DNA from: Deltaproteobacteria bacterium
GTDB lineage: Bacteria > Desulfobacterota > Binatia > Binatales > Binataceae
DNA: 33,320 nucleotides
Assembly (NCBI GenBank): GCA_003135855.1
Contig: PNBD01000082.1
Coordinates: 1 to 33,320, forward strand
Reading direction: 5' to 3'
Shown here piece after piece: positions 23,944-31,917 of the stretch; position 1 is the stretch's first letter, and every line of letters begins with the position of its first letter. The notes beneath the pieces are model-generated. The model was given only the letters and a program-made list of their open reading frames with translations. It had not been told where the DNA came from and made no database searches. The position numbers and the translations under genes are program-made.

Positions 23944-25137
23944 TTGGGCAGCAGACGCAACGCAAACGTAATCGTGGTCGGCGCGGGAGTGGTGGGATGC
24001 TCGATCGCGTTCCACCTGGCGCGGGCCGGCGCGGCCGTGCGGGTGTTCGACAAAGGCGGAATTTGCGCCGGAATGTCGGCACGGTCGGGCGCGTTGGTGC
24101 GGATGCATTACACGTTTCGCCCGGAAGCCGAGCTCGCGCGCAGAAGCCTCGACTACTTTCAGAATTGGGCGGAGATCGTCGGCGGGCGATGCGGTTTCGT
24201 GACGACCGGATTCGCGGTCGTGGTCGATGAGCACAATGCGGAGCGGCTGCGCGCGAATGTCGCGATGCTGCAATCGGTCGGCGTCGATACGCGCATCGTC
24301 ACTGCCGACGAATTGAAGCGGATCGAGCCGGCTGCATATGTCGAAGACGTCGCACTCGCAGCGGTCGAACCGGAAAGCGGATATGCGGACCCGATCGCGA
24401 CCACTGAATCGCTGGCGGACGCGGCATGCCGGCACGGCGCGGAGTTCGTGCTCAATACGGCAATAGCGCAGATCGTCAATCGCGGTGGAGGAGCGGCTGG
24501 CGTCGTCGATAGCGGCGGACATACGCACGAAGCGGACGCGGTATGCGTCGTGGCCGGACCGTGGACCGATACGTTGCTCGCGCCGCTCGGGGTGAAGATT
24601 GGCATCAGAGCCGAGCGCGCGCAGATCGCATTCTTCAGGCGTCCGCCTCCACTCAAGCATTCGGTTTATATCGATACGATCGCGGGCAGCTATTTTCGTC
24701 CGCATGGCGACGATCTCACGCTCGCGGGACTCGGTGGTTGGAAGCCCGAGCCGGATGCGGACCCCGACCAGTTTCGCGAGAGCAACGATGACGACTTCGT
24801 CGCGGCAGTGCGGAAACGTCTGGCGAAGCGGATCCCTTCGCTGGCCGACGCGCCTTACGCGCACGGCCATGCCGGGATATACGACGTCAGTCCCGATTCG
24901 CGCGCGGTGATGGGTGCGATTTCTGACGTCGCAGGACTGTTCGTCGCGGCGGGATTCAGCGGCACGGGATTCAAGACGGCGCCGGCGGTTGGCGCGTCGA
25001 TGGCCGAGATGATTCTCGATGGCCGCAGCGCGACGGTCGATCTGGCGCCATTCGGATTCGAGCGAATCCTTAGCGGGCGGCTAATCGAGAGCCCGAATGA
25101 ATACGTGATGGGCGCGGGCTTCGGCCACAAATTGTAA
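23944..25137 (+). CDS. FAD-dependent oxidoreductase, DAO / sarcosine oxidase-like
   Basis: This 397-residue flavoenzyme belongs to the D-amino-acid oxidase (DAO) superfamily. The FAD-binding Rossmann motif VIVVGAGVVGCSIAFHLARAG is at about residues 9-29. SARSGALVRMHYTFRPEAEL matches the sarcosine or dimethylglycine oxidase branch, and AAGFSGTGFKTAPAVGASMA is the C-terminal flavin-binding segment. It would oxidise an amine or hydroxy acid; the substrate is open. The start is TTG 23944, the first possible start in frame, with AGGAG 13 bases upstream. Its stop lies two bases from the cysE stop on the other strand. It interrupts two minus-strand housekeeping runs, so it may be a later insertion. 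Confidence 0.9.
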   Translation: MGSRRNANVIVVGAGVVGCSIAFHLARAGAAVRVFDKGGICAGMSARSGALVRMHYTFRPEAELARRSLDYFQNWAEIVGGRCGFVTTGFAVVVDEHNAERLRANVAMLQSVGVDTRIVTADELKRIEPAAYVEDVALAAVEPESGYADPIATTESLADAACRHGAEFVLNTAIAQIVNRGGGAAGVVDSGGHTHEADAVCVVAGPWTDTLLAPLGVKIGIRAERAQIAFFRRPPPLKHSVYIDTIAGSYFRPHGDDLTLAGLGGWKPEPDADPDQFRESNDDDFVAAVRKRLAKRIPSLADAPYAHGHAGIYDVSPDSRAVMGAISDVAGLFVAAGFSGTGFKTAPAVGASMAEMILDGRSATVDLAPFGFERILSGRLIESPNEYVMGAGFGHKL

Positions 25138-25139
25138 CG

Positions 25140-25859
25140 TCAAACTTTGTTGGCGCGGATCGCCTCGGGAGTCGGCGGGTGATGCTCACTGACTTTGTCT
25201 TCGAGGCAGTCCTGGCGCTCCTCGATCTCTTCCATGCGCGCGCCCATCCGGTTGAGCTTCTCGACCACGTTGCTGATCGCACGCGCGACCGGGTCGGGCA
25301 ATTTGGCGTGATCGAGTTCCATCACTTCATGGCGCGCGCTGTCGCCCTCGATGATTTTTCCCGGGATGCCGACGATGGTCGAATACGGCGGCGCCGACGA
25401 CACCACGACCGCGCCCGCGCCGATACGACTGCCCTCGCCTATCCGCACCGGCCCGATCACCGACGCACCCGCACTGACCATCACGTGGTCTTCGAGCGTG
25501 GGATGGCGCTTTTCTTTCTTGAGGCTGGTGCCACCGAGCGTCACGCCCTGGTAGATGAGGACGTCGTCGCCGATCTCGGTAGTCTCGCCGATCACTACGC
25601 CCATGCCGTGGTCGATAAATAATCGTCGTCCGATTTTTGCGCCAGGGTGAATCTCGATACCGGTGATCAATCGTGAGAACTCGCTCACCAGCCGGCCGAG
25701 CAGCTTAAGGTGATGCGTCCAGAGCAAGTGCGCGAGATGGTGAAACCAAATCGCGTGCAGGCCCGGGTATGCGAGCACGACCTCGACTGAGGTGCGAGCA
25801 GCGGGGTCACGATCGAAGACCGCCTGGATGTCTTCCCTGATCCGGTTGATAACACCCAT
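25140..25859 (-). CDS. cysE: Serine O-acetyltransferase
   Basis: CysE makes O-acetylserine from serine and acetyl-CoA, the first step of cysteine synthesis. The 239-residue protein has the N-terminal helical domain and a left-handed beta-helix of hexapeptide repeats ([19 protein letters not shown], then [17 protein letters not shown]). The catalytic His is in [11 protein letters not shown], with [20 protein letters not shown] later. After the usual end (IVGIPGKII) there is a tail of about 60 residues with a short probable coiled coil ([16 protein letters not shown]), longer than in short plant-type forms. ATG 25859 has AGAGG nine bases upstream. It follows cimA by 32 bases, so lysC-cimA-cysE look like one operon. 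Confidence 0.95.
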   Translation of the reverse strand: MGVINRIREDIQAVFDRDPAARTSVEVVLAYPGLHAIWFHHLAHLLWTHHLKLLGRLVSEFSRLITGIEIHPGAKIGRRLFIDHGMGVVIGETTEIGDDVLIYQGVTLGGTSLKKEKRHPTLEDHVMVSAGASVIGPVRIGEGSRIGAGAVVVSSAPPYSTIVGIPGKIIEGDSARHEVMELDHAKLPDPVARAISNVVEKLNRMGARMEEIEERQDCLEDKVSEHHPPTPEAIRANKV

Positions 25860-25891
25860 AGGCAAGTTCCTCTTCTGCTAGCCGCGCGAAC

Positions 25892-27568
25892 TCAGATCTT
25901 CGCCGGCGACGCGTGATTGATCGCAGCAGCCTTCGACAGCGGACGCGCGCCGTTGAGTTTCTGCGCGGCGGGCCTGGATCGCGGCTTCACGTTATCCTTG
26001 TGCAGCTTGTACTCGATCGAGTCAACCAGGGCCTGCCAGCTCGCCTCGACGACGTTGCTCGAAAGCCCCACCGTACCCCAACGCCGTTTGCCGTCGGTCG
26101 ATTCGATCAGAACGCGCACTCGCGCCTCGGTACCGGCGCCGTTGTCGAGCACCCGAACCTTGTAATCCACCAACTGCATCTTCTGCAGACTCGGATAATA
26201 CGGCACCAGCGCCGCGCGCAGCGCGGAATCGAGCGCGTTGACGGGACCGTTGCCGATCGCGGAATTGCGGGTGCGCGCGCCGTCGGGACCTTCGAGCACA
26301 ATCACCGCCTCGCTGAACGGTGCCTGGTCCTCATGCCACTTGTCGTCGAACACGCGGAAACTGACGAAGTTGAAATGTTCGCGAGTCAACCCGAGCGTAC
26401 GCAGCATCAGCAATTCGAATGACGCGTCGGCGCCGTCGTAGGTATAGCCCTGAGCTTCGAGCCGCTTCAGCTCTTCGAGCAGCACGCTAATTTTGGCGTT
26501 CGACGAATCGAGCTCGAGGCCGAATTCCTTGGCCTTGTACACGATGTTGGCGCGGCCGGAAAGTTCCGACAACAGCACCCGGCGATCGTTGCCGACCAGT
26601 TCGGGATCGAGATGCTCATAAGTCCGCGTGTTGCGCTGGATTCCCGAAACGTGCAGGCCGCCCTTATGCGCGAATGCGCTCCGCCCGACATACGGCTGCC
26701 TCGCGAACGGCGTGATATTCGCGAGCTCGTACACCAGCCTCGATACTTCGCTAAGAGTCTTGAGCTTGGCCGCCGGCACACAGTGATAGCCGAGCTTGAG
26801 CTGCAGATTGGCGATGATCGAAACGAGGTTCGCATTGCCGCAGCGCTCGCCGAAGCCGTTGATCGTTCCCTGCACCTGGACGGCGCCCGCATGCACACCC
26901 GCGAGCGTGTTCGCGACGGCGACTTCGGAGTCGTTGTGGCAATGAATTCCGATCGGACATTTCACCGCAGCTCGCGCCGCCGTGACGCCGGCCTCGATTT
27001 CATGCGGCAGGCGTCCGCCATTGGTATCGCACAGCGCGATCAGCGTGACGCCCGCATCGTCAACAGCGCGCAGACACGCCAGCGCGAACTCGGGATTCGC
27101 GAAGTAGCCGTCGAAGAAATGCTCGGCGTCAAAGATCGCTTCGTCGAAGTTCTTTTTCAGAAACGCGATCGTATCGTTAAGAATTTCGAGATTTTCGTTG
27201 TTCGTGATTCGGAGCGCTTCGCGCACGTGCAGATCCCAGGTCTTGCCAACGACGGTTGCGACCGGCGTCTCGGCGCGCAGCAGCAGTTGCAGATTGCGAT
27301 CGGCCGCCGCTTTGACTCCGGCCCGGCGGGTCGCGCCGAACGCCGCAATCTTCGCGTGCCGAATTTTGATTTTCTTGACTTCCTTGAAGAACGCAGCGTC
27401 GCGATCGTTCGAACCCGGCCATCCGCCTTCGACGTAATCGATACCGAGTTCGTCCAGCCGTTCCGCGATTGTGACTTTGTCCTCAACCGTCAATGAGACG
27501 TCTTCGGATTGGCATCCGTCGCGCAGAGTCGTGTCGTAAACCTGTACGTGTTTGGCATCCGCCATCAT
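25892..27568 (-). CDS. cimA: (R)-citramalate synthase
   Basis: CimA condenses pyruvate and acetyl-CoA into citramalate, giving 2-oxobutyrate for isoleucine without threonine deaminase. The 558-residue protein has a TIM-barrel HMGL-like domain starting VYDTTLRDGCQSEDVSL (about residues 9-25), metal-site residues in GIHCHNDSEVAVAN (about 208-221) and GTINGFGERCGNANLV, and a C-terminal LeuA-type allosteric domain (from about 415, VSFRVFDDKWHED). CHNDSEVAVANTL and the length near 530-560 favour CimA of the LeuA2-like kind over isopropylmalate or homocitrate synthase. The start ATGATGG overlaps the lysC stop. Feedback control by isoleucine is expected from the C-terminal domain. Confidence 0.93.
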   Translation of the reverse strand: MMADAKHVQVYDTTLRDGCQSEDVSLTVEDKVTIAERLDELGIDYVEGGWPGSNDRDAAFFKEVKKIKIRHAKIAAFGATRRAGVKAAADRNLQLLLRAETPVATVVGKTWDLHVREALRITNNENLEILNDTIAFLKKNFDEAIFDAEHFFDGYFANPEFALACLRAVDDAGVTLIALCDTNGGRLPHEIEAGVTAARAAVKCPIGIHCHNDSEVAVANTLAGVHAGAVQVQGTINGFGERCGNANLVSIIANLQLKLGYHCVPAAKLKTLSEVSRLVYELANITPFARQPYVGRSAFAHKGGLHVSGIQRNTRTYEHLDPELVGNDRRVLLSELSGRANIVYKAKEFGLELDSSNAKISVLLEELKRLEAQGYTYDGADASFELLMLRTLGLTREHFNFVSFRVFDDKWHEDQAPFSEAVIVLEGPDGARTRNSAIGNGPVNALDSALRAALVPYYPSLQKMQLVDYKVRVLDNGAGTEARVRVLIESTDGKRRWGTVGLSSNVVEASWQALVDSIEYKLHKDNVKPRSRPAAQKLNGARPLSKAAAINHASPAKI

Positions 27569-28806
27569 GCTAGACCGTCGGGCGCGGCAGTCGCGGCGCC
27601 GTTGATAAACGCGTCGTGCAGCGCACGCATCGCGAGTTCTCCGTATTTCGAATTCACCACCACTGAGACTTTGATCTCGGAGGTCGCAATCATTTCGATA
27701 TTAATTCGTTCGTTCGCCAGCACCTGGAACATCCTGGCCGCGACGCCCGCATGCGAGCGCATCCCGAGCCCGACCACCGATACTTTCGCGGTCTGGTCCT
27801 GATGCCGTACGTCTGTTGCGCCAATTTCGTTCGCTACGCGCCGGGTCAGATCGAGCGTGCGCGGCAAATCTTCGCGCCCGATCGTGAAGGTCATGTCGGT
27901 GCGTCCATCGGCGCTGGCGTTCTGAATAATCATGTCGACCACGATCCCCGCGTCCGCAATCGGTCCGAAAATTCGCGCCGCGAGTCCCGGCCGATCTTCG
28001 ACGCCGGCAATCGTGATCTTGCTCTGGTTTTGATCGAGCGTCACGCCTGAAACGAGCACGTCTTCCATGGACTGATCCTCTTTGCCGACCCAAGTTCCTT
28101 CGGCTTCGCTGAAGCTCGAGCGAACGACCAGCGGCACATTGTAGCGGCGGGCAAGTTCAACTGAACGAAGCTGCAGGACCTTCGCCCCCAGTCCCGCCAT
28201 CTCGAGCATCTCGTCATAAGAGATGCGGCCGAGTTTCTTCGCTTTCGGACAGACGTTTGGATCGGCGGTGTAGACGCCGTCCACGTCAGTGTAGATTTCG
28301 CAGGCGTCGGCTTTGAGAGCGGCCGCCAGCGCCACCGCAGTGAGATCCGACGCACCGCGGCCGAGCGTCGTGATGTCGCCATCGGCGTTCACACCCTGGT
28401 AGCCCGCAACGACGACGATTCGGCCATCGTCGAGCGCGCGCATCACGCGATCGCATTGGACGGATTTGATTCGTGCGCGGCCATGATTCGAATCGGTCGC
28501 GAGATTCATCTGAAAGCCAAGAAATGAAACCGCCGGATAACCAAGCCCTTGCAGACGAATCGAGAGCAGCGCGGCCGACACTTGCTCGCCGGTCGCGACC
28601 AGCGCGTCGGTCTCGCGCACGTCGGGGAGTTCAGTGAGTTCCGACGCGAGCTTGAATAGCCGATTGGTTTCGCCCGCCATCGCCGAGACGACGACTACCA
28701 ATCGATCGCCGCGATCGCGCGCCTTCGCGACGCGGGCAGCGACTGCCTTGATCCGGTCGATCGAGCCGACCGAGGTGCCTCCGTACTTTTGAACGACTAA
28801 TGCCAA
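27565..28806 (-). CDS. lysC: Aspartate kinase
   Basis: Aspartate kinase phosphorylates aspartate, the first step toward lysine, methionine, threonine and diaminopimelate. The 413-residue sequence has the N-terminal KYGGTSVGS motif, VVSAMAGETN, the nucleotide region TTLGRGASDLTAVALAAAL, YTDVDGVYTADP and two ACT domains (about residues 265-335 from KITIAGVEDRPGLAARIF, and 345-400 from AKVSVVGLGMRSHAG). The start is TTG 28806 with AAGGG nine bases upstream. A hairpin-rich stretch and a -10-like CATAAT lie in the gap after tsaE. It is coupled to cimA by a four-base overlap. Lysine or threonine feedback through the ACT domains is likely. Confidence 0.97.
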   Translation of the reverse strand: MALVVQKYGGTSVGSIDRIKAVAARVAKARDRGDRLVVVVSAMAGETNRLFKLASELTELPDVRETDALVATGEQVSAALLSIRLQGLGYPAVSFLGFQMNLATDSNHGRARIKSVQCDRVMRALDDGRIVVVAGYQGVNADGDITTLGRGASDLTAVALAAALKADACEIYTDVDGVYTADPNVCPKAKKLGRISYDEMLEMAGLGAKVLQLRSVELARRYNVPLVVRSSFSEAEGTWVGKEDQSMEDVLVSGVTLDQNQSKITIAGVEDRPGLAARIFGPIADAGIVVDMIIQNASADGRTDMTFTIGREDLPRTLDLTRRVANEIGATDVRHQDQTAKVSVVGLGMRSHAGVAARMFQVLANERINIEMIATSEIKVSVVVNSKYGELAMRALHDAFINGAATAAPDGLA

Positions 28807-28847
28807 CGAAAATGACCCTTCTCTGCGAAAAATCGAGGCAATCCAAC

Positions 28848-28853
28848 ATTATG
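28848..28853 (-). promoter_or_regulatory. Possible -10 box before lysC
   Basis: CATAAT on the minus strand would start a transcript near 28841, about 35 bases before the lysC TTG. The -35 at the right distance is poor (TGGTTT), so this is only a candidate for an internal promoter of lysC-cimA-cysE. Confidence 0.3.
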
Positions 28854-28864
28854 GGCGGAAACTG

Positions 28865-28926
28865 AGGTGCAAACCAGCCCCGCACGGGGTCGGTTGCAGG
28901 CACCTGAACTGCCCCGCGGGTTCAGG
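28865..28926 (-). promoter_or_regulatory. Two overlapping hairpins between tsaE and lysC
   Basis: Read on the minus strand, CCTGAAC (28926-28920) pairs with GTTCAGG (28909-28903), covering the tsaE stop. Next, AGGTGC (28905-28900) pairs with GCACCT (28870-28865), enclosing AACC/GGTT and CCCC/GGGG stems around a GTGC loop. The two helices share bases 28903-28905, so they compete. There is no T-run after either. Possible roles are attenuation or mRNA processing. It does not resemble the much larger lysine riboswitch. Confidence 0.45.
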
Positions 28927-29419
28927 CGAAACGATTCTTCAGCTTGGTAATAATCGAGGCGTGGCGAATATCGGCGGCGCTGAATTCGATTCGACGGCTG
29001 TTCGCTCCCGAGAAGCTGATTCGAACCGAGAGCGATTCGAGCTCGGTCGAGCCGCGCAATCGCTCGAACCATTCCACGGCGGCGATACCTTCCGAAAAAA
29101 GATATTCGCGCAGCCCCAGGTCATCGAGGCCGGCTTCATCGAGCCGGTAAAGATCGATGTGGAAAAGCTGGAAGCGCCCGTGATGCTCCTGAATCATGGT
29201 GAAGGTCGGGCTCAGAATATCTTCCTCGCGCAGGTTGAGCCCGCTCGCGAGGCCCTTGATGAAGCAGGTCTTGCCACTGCCGAGATCGCCAATCAGGCCG
29301 AGCAACTCGCCGCCTTCGAGCACCGACGCCAGCCGCCGTCCCCACGATTTGGTTTCGTGCTGCGAACGGCTTTCGATCACGAACGTGAAGCTCGCGCTCT
29401 CTGTCGCAACTTGAGGCAT
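28922..29419 (-). CDS. tsaE: tRNA threonylcarbamoyladenosine biosynthesis ATPase TsaE
   Basis: TsaE is the ATPase partner of TsaB-TsaD in making t6A at position 37 of ANN-decoding tRNAs. The 165-residue protein has Walker A GDLGSGKT (residues 44-51), SPTFTMIQEHHGR (switch I region), HIDLYRLDEAGLDDLGL and AVEWFERL, all typical of the family. ATG 29419 is preferred over TTG 29425; the upstream GGTAAG is a weak ribosome site. The stop of nnr is 24 bases upstream, and nnr-tsaE is a common pair, fused in some bacteria. The C-terminus (after RISFSGANSRR) is a little longer than in short family members. Confidence 0.95.
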   Translation of the reverse strand: MPQVATESASFTFVIESRSQHETKSWGRRLASVLEGGELLGLIGDLGSGKTCFIKGLASGLNLREEDILSPTFTMIQEHHGRFQLFHIDLYRLDEAGLDDLGLREYLFSEGIAAVEWFERLRGSTELESLSVRISFSGANSRRIEFSAADIRHASIITKLKNRFA

Positions 29420-29443
29420 CGACAATAACTTACCACAGAGCTG

Positions 29444-31003
29444 TCACCGCGCAATTGCTTCGAGCGCCGAGGGCAGTTCTTCGATCAAGTCACCAGTGAT
29501 GTAGCCAACGCGGCCAATCCTCGCGGCGACCCGATCGGCTGCGTAACCGTGGACGAAAACGCCGACTGCGAGCGCGTCGAGCGGCTGGCTGGATTTGGAT
29601 TGTCCGAGCAGCGCGCCGACGATCCCGGAAAGCGCGTCGCCCATTCCGGGCGTGGACATTCCGGGGTTTCCCGACGAATTGATCAGGACGGTGCCGTCAG
29701 GCGAGGCGATGACCGAGCGCGCGCCTTTGACAAGCACGCAGGCTCCCGTTTTTTCTGCCAATCGGCGCGCGGCTGAGACGCGATCTGCGTTTACTACGGA
29801 AGTGGCCTGGTTGAGCAGTCGCGATGCTTCCCCCGGATGCGGCGTCAGCACGATCGGGCCGCTCGCACGCCGCGCGAAATCGCATCCGATCGCGGCCAGC
29901 GCGTTCAGTCCGTCCGCATCAATAAGAATTGGCCGGTGCGGTTCCGATGCTTCCGTGATCAGCCACTCGATTAGCAGCTTGGTGTCGTCGCTGACTCCGA
30001 TGCCGGGGCCGACGATTAGCGAATTCTTGCCCTCGATGATCATCTTCAATGCATCGAGCGCGTGCGCGCCGTCAAAGTGCCCATCGCGATCCGCGATCGA
30101 CTCGGTCATCAGTTCGGCCTGCCCCGCTGCGATTATCGGCTGAACGCATTGCGGCACCGCCGCCGTCACCAGGCCGGCACCCATCCGGAGCGCAGCGCGC
30201 GAGGCCAGCAGCACTGCGCCCGACTTGCCGCGACTGCCCGCGATGACTAGCGGATGCCCATACATCCCTTTGTGCGAATTTTCTGGACGTCGATGAATCA
30301 GCGGACGGATGTCGCCGGCTTCGAGAAAACGTCCTCGCGGCGCAATTTCCTCCAGCGCGCGACCGGCGAATCCGATATCGACGATCTTCAGTTCGCCGCA
30401 GAGTCCCGCGCCGGGAAAAGACACGTGACCATATTTCGCAAAGCCGAAGGTCGCCGTGAGCACAGCCTGGACAGCATCACCCATCACGGCGCCGGTGTCG
30501 GAATTCACACCCGAGGCAATATCCACCGCGACGACCGGCACTCCGAGCGAATTGACGATCGAAATCGCGTGACGTTGTATGCCCTTCACCTCAGCATTCA
30601 GACCGGTGCCGAAAATCGCATCGATTACCGCGCTCGGACGCGGTTTGAACGCGGCTTCCAGCGTCGCTTCGTCGATCGCCTCGACAACTGCGCCGCCACT
30701 CTCGCGAAAATCCCGGTATGCCCGTGCCGCATCGCCTTTCAAATCCGCAACACGCCCAAGCAGGATCGCACGGACCTTGAAGCCGGCCTCAGCGAGCCGT
30801 CGCCCCGCCACGAAACCGTCACCGCCATTGTTGCCCTTGCCCGCGACCACCATCACGTCGGTGATCGCTTCGGGAAATTTCTCGACCACCGCATCGGCGA
30901 CGCTCTCGCCCGCGCGCGTCATGAGCGAATACGAGGCGATGCCATATTTGTCCTGGCTGATACGATCGAGTTCGCGGCTTTCGGCGGCATTGAGCAGAAT
31001 CAT
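29444..31003 (-). CDS. nnr: Bifunctional NAD(P)H-hydrate epimerase / dehydratase
   Basis: This 519-residue enzyme repairs hydrated NADH and NADPH. The N-terminal epimerase half (about 1-210, YjeF-N) has GKGNNGGDGFVAGRRLAEAG and VVAVDIASGVNSDTG. The C-terminal ADP-dependent dehydratase half (about 225-515, YjeF-C) has KGMYGHPLVIAGSRGKSGA, VLTPHPGEASRLL, VLVKGARSVIASPDG and the GMGDALSGIVGALLGQ nucleotide site. ATG 31003 matches the usual start (MILLNAAESRELD); the frame extends 45 bases upstream through an arginine-rich stretch that is unlikely to be translated. GATAAT at 31025-31030 could be the -10 of its promoter. It precedes tsaE on the same strand and is divergent from pdxJ. Confidence 0.96.
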   Translation of the reverse strand: MILLNAAESRELDRISQDKYGIASYSLMTRAGESVADAVVEKFPEAITDVMVVAGKGNNGGDGFVAGRRLAEAGFKVRAILLGRVADLKGDAARAYRDFRESGGAVVEAIDEATLEAAFKPRPSAVIDAIFGTGLNAEVKGIQRHAISIVNSLGVPVVAVDIASGVNSDTGAVMGDAVQAVLTATFGFAKYGHVSFPGAGLCGELKIVDIGFAGRALEEIAPRGRFLEAGDIRPLIHRRPENSHKGMYGHPLVIAGSRGKSGAVLLASRAALRMGAGLVTAAVPQCVQPIIAAGQAELMTESIADRDGHFDGAHALDALKMIIEGKNSLIVGPGIGVSDDTKLLIEWLITEASEPHRPILIDADGLNALAAIGCDFARRASGPIVLTPHPGEASRLLNQATSVVNADRVSAARRLAEKTGACVLVKGARSVIASPDGTVLINSSGNPGMSTPGMGDALSGIVGALLGQSKSSQPLDALAVGVFVHGYAADRVAARIGRVGYITGDLIEELPSALEAIAR

Positions 31004-31131
31004 CAGTCTATACCTGCGTCGAATATTATCAGAGCAGCGCGACCGCATCTCTCCGAATCGCCCCCGAGTCCGCCGCGCGTGCTGCTTCGATTATCGCGCT
31101 CTGTTAAGTTCTAGGCCCTCACCGTTCCGCG

Positions 31132-31905
31132 ATGGCGAGAATCATGATTCGGCTCAGCGTCAACCTAAACAAGATCGCTCTGATCAGAAACGCCCGCGGC
31201 GGCAAGCTTCCCAGTGTGATCGATGCTGCGCGCACCTGCATCGCGGCGGGATGCCACGGGATCACGGTTCATCCGCGGCCCGACGCGCGCCACATCACGC
31301 GGCAGGACGTGCTCGATCTCGCCGCGATGTTGACCGTCGAGTTCAACATCGAGGGCTACCCAAGTCCTGAGTTCCTCGAGCTGGTCCGTCGCGTCAAACC
31401 GACGCAGGCGACGCTGGTACCCGACCCGCCGAACGTTCTGACTTCCAACGCAGGCTGGAAACTCACCGAAGGCGCCGATTGGCTGCGCGACGTACTTTCA
31501 CAACTCGGCGGCGAGGGAATTCGAACCAGCTTGTTCATGGAACCAGAGCCGGAACAAATCGAACGCGCGAGAGAACTGGGCGCCGCGCGAATCGAACTCT
31601 ACACCGGCCCTTATGCCGATGCGTTCGGCACCGTCGAGGGCGAAAAGATCCTGCGCGCGCATCGCGATGCAGCGCGATTCGCGAGAAGCATCGAGCTCGG
31701 CATCAACGCCGGTCACGATCTCGATCTGAGAAACATCCCGACATATGCGAAAGCGGTGAAGGGATTGCAGGAAGTCTCGATCGGTCACGCGCTCATTTCA
31801 GATGCGCTGTATATGGGTATGACGCGCGCCGTCAAAGCCTATCTGAAGGCGCTCGGCTCGAAGCCACAAGCCGCCCGGACGAAGCGCGCAAAGCCGAACC
31901 GATAG
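31132..31905 (+). CDS. pdxJ: Pyridoxine 5'-phosphate synthase
   Basis: PdxJ condenses 1-deoxyxylulose 5-phosphate with 3-amino-2-oxopropyl phosphate to pyridoxine 5'-phosphate, the last ring-forming step of DXP-dependent vitamin B6 synthesis. The 257-residue TIM barrel shows SVNLNKIALIRNARGG, GITVHPRPDARHI (active-site His), EFNIEGYPSPEFL, ELYTGPYADAF, GINAGHDLDL and EVSIGHALISDAL. The tail after KAYLKAL (about 17 residues, basic) is slightly long. I took ATG 31132; ATG 31144 is also possible, and neither has a clear ribosome site. It converges on glmM 12 bases away and is divergent from nnr, so it is inverted relative to its usual neighbours. In the 128-base nnr-pdxJ gap I see only weak promoter-like boxes. 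Confidence 0.95.
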   Translation: MARIMIRLSVNLNKIALIRNARGGKLPSVIDAARTCIAAGCHGITVHPRPDARHITRQDVLDLAAMLTVEFNIEGYPSPEFLELVRRVKPTQATLVPDPPNVLTSNAGWKLTEGADWLRDVLSQLGGEGIRTSLFMEPEPEQIERARELGAARIELYTGPYADAFGTVEGEKILRAHRDAARFARSIELGINAGHDLDLRNIPTYAKAVKGLQEVSIGHALISDALYMGMTRAVKAYLKALGSKPQAARTKRAKPNR

Positions 31906-31917
31906 CCGATTTCGCGA

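Noticed and set aside
23854-24870. A 338-codon minus-strand frame opposite the FAD oxidoreductase
   Set aside because: The plus-strand protein has a clear Rossmann motif and DAO features; the antisense frame has none.
28807-28921. The tsaE-lysC gap considered as a lysine riboswitch
   Set aside because: The gap is only 115 bases and lacks the five-helix junction and conserved core of that riboswitch (about 170 bases or more).
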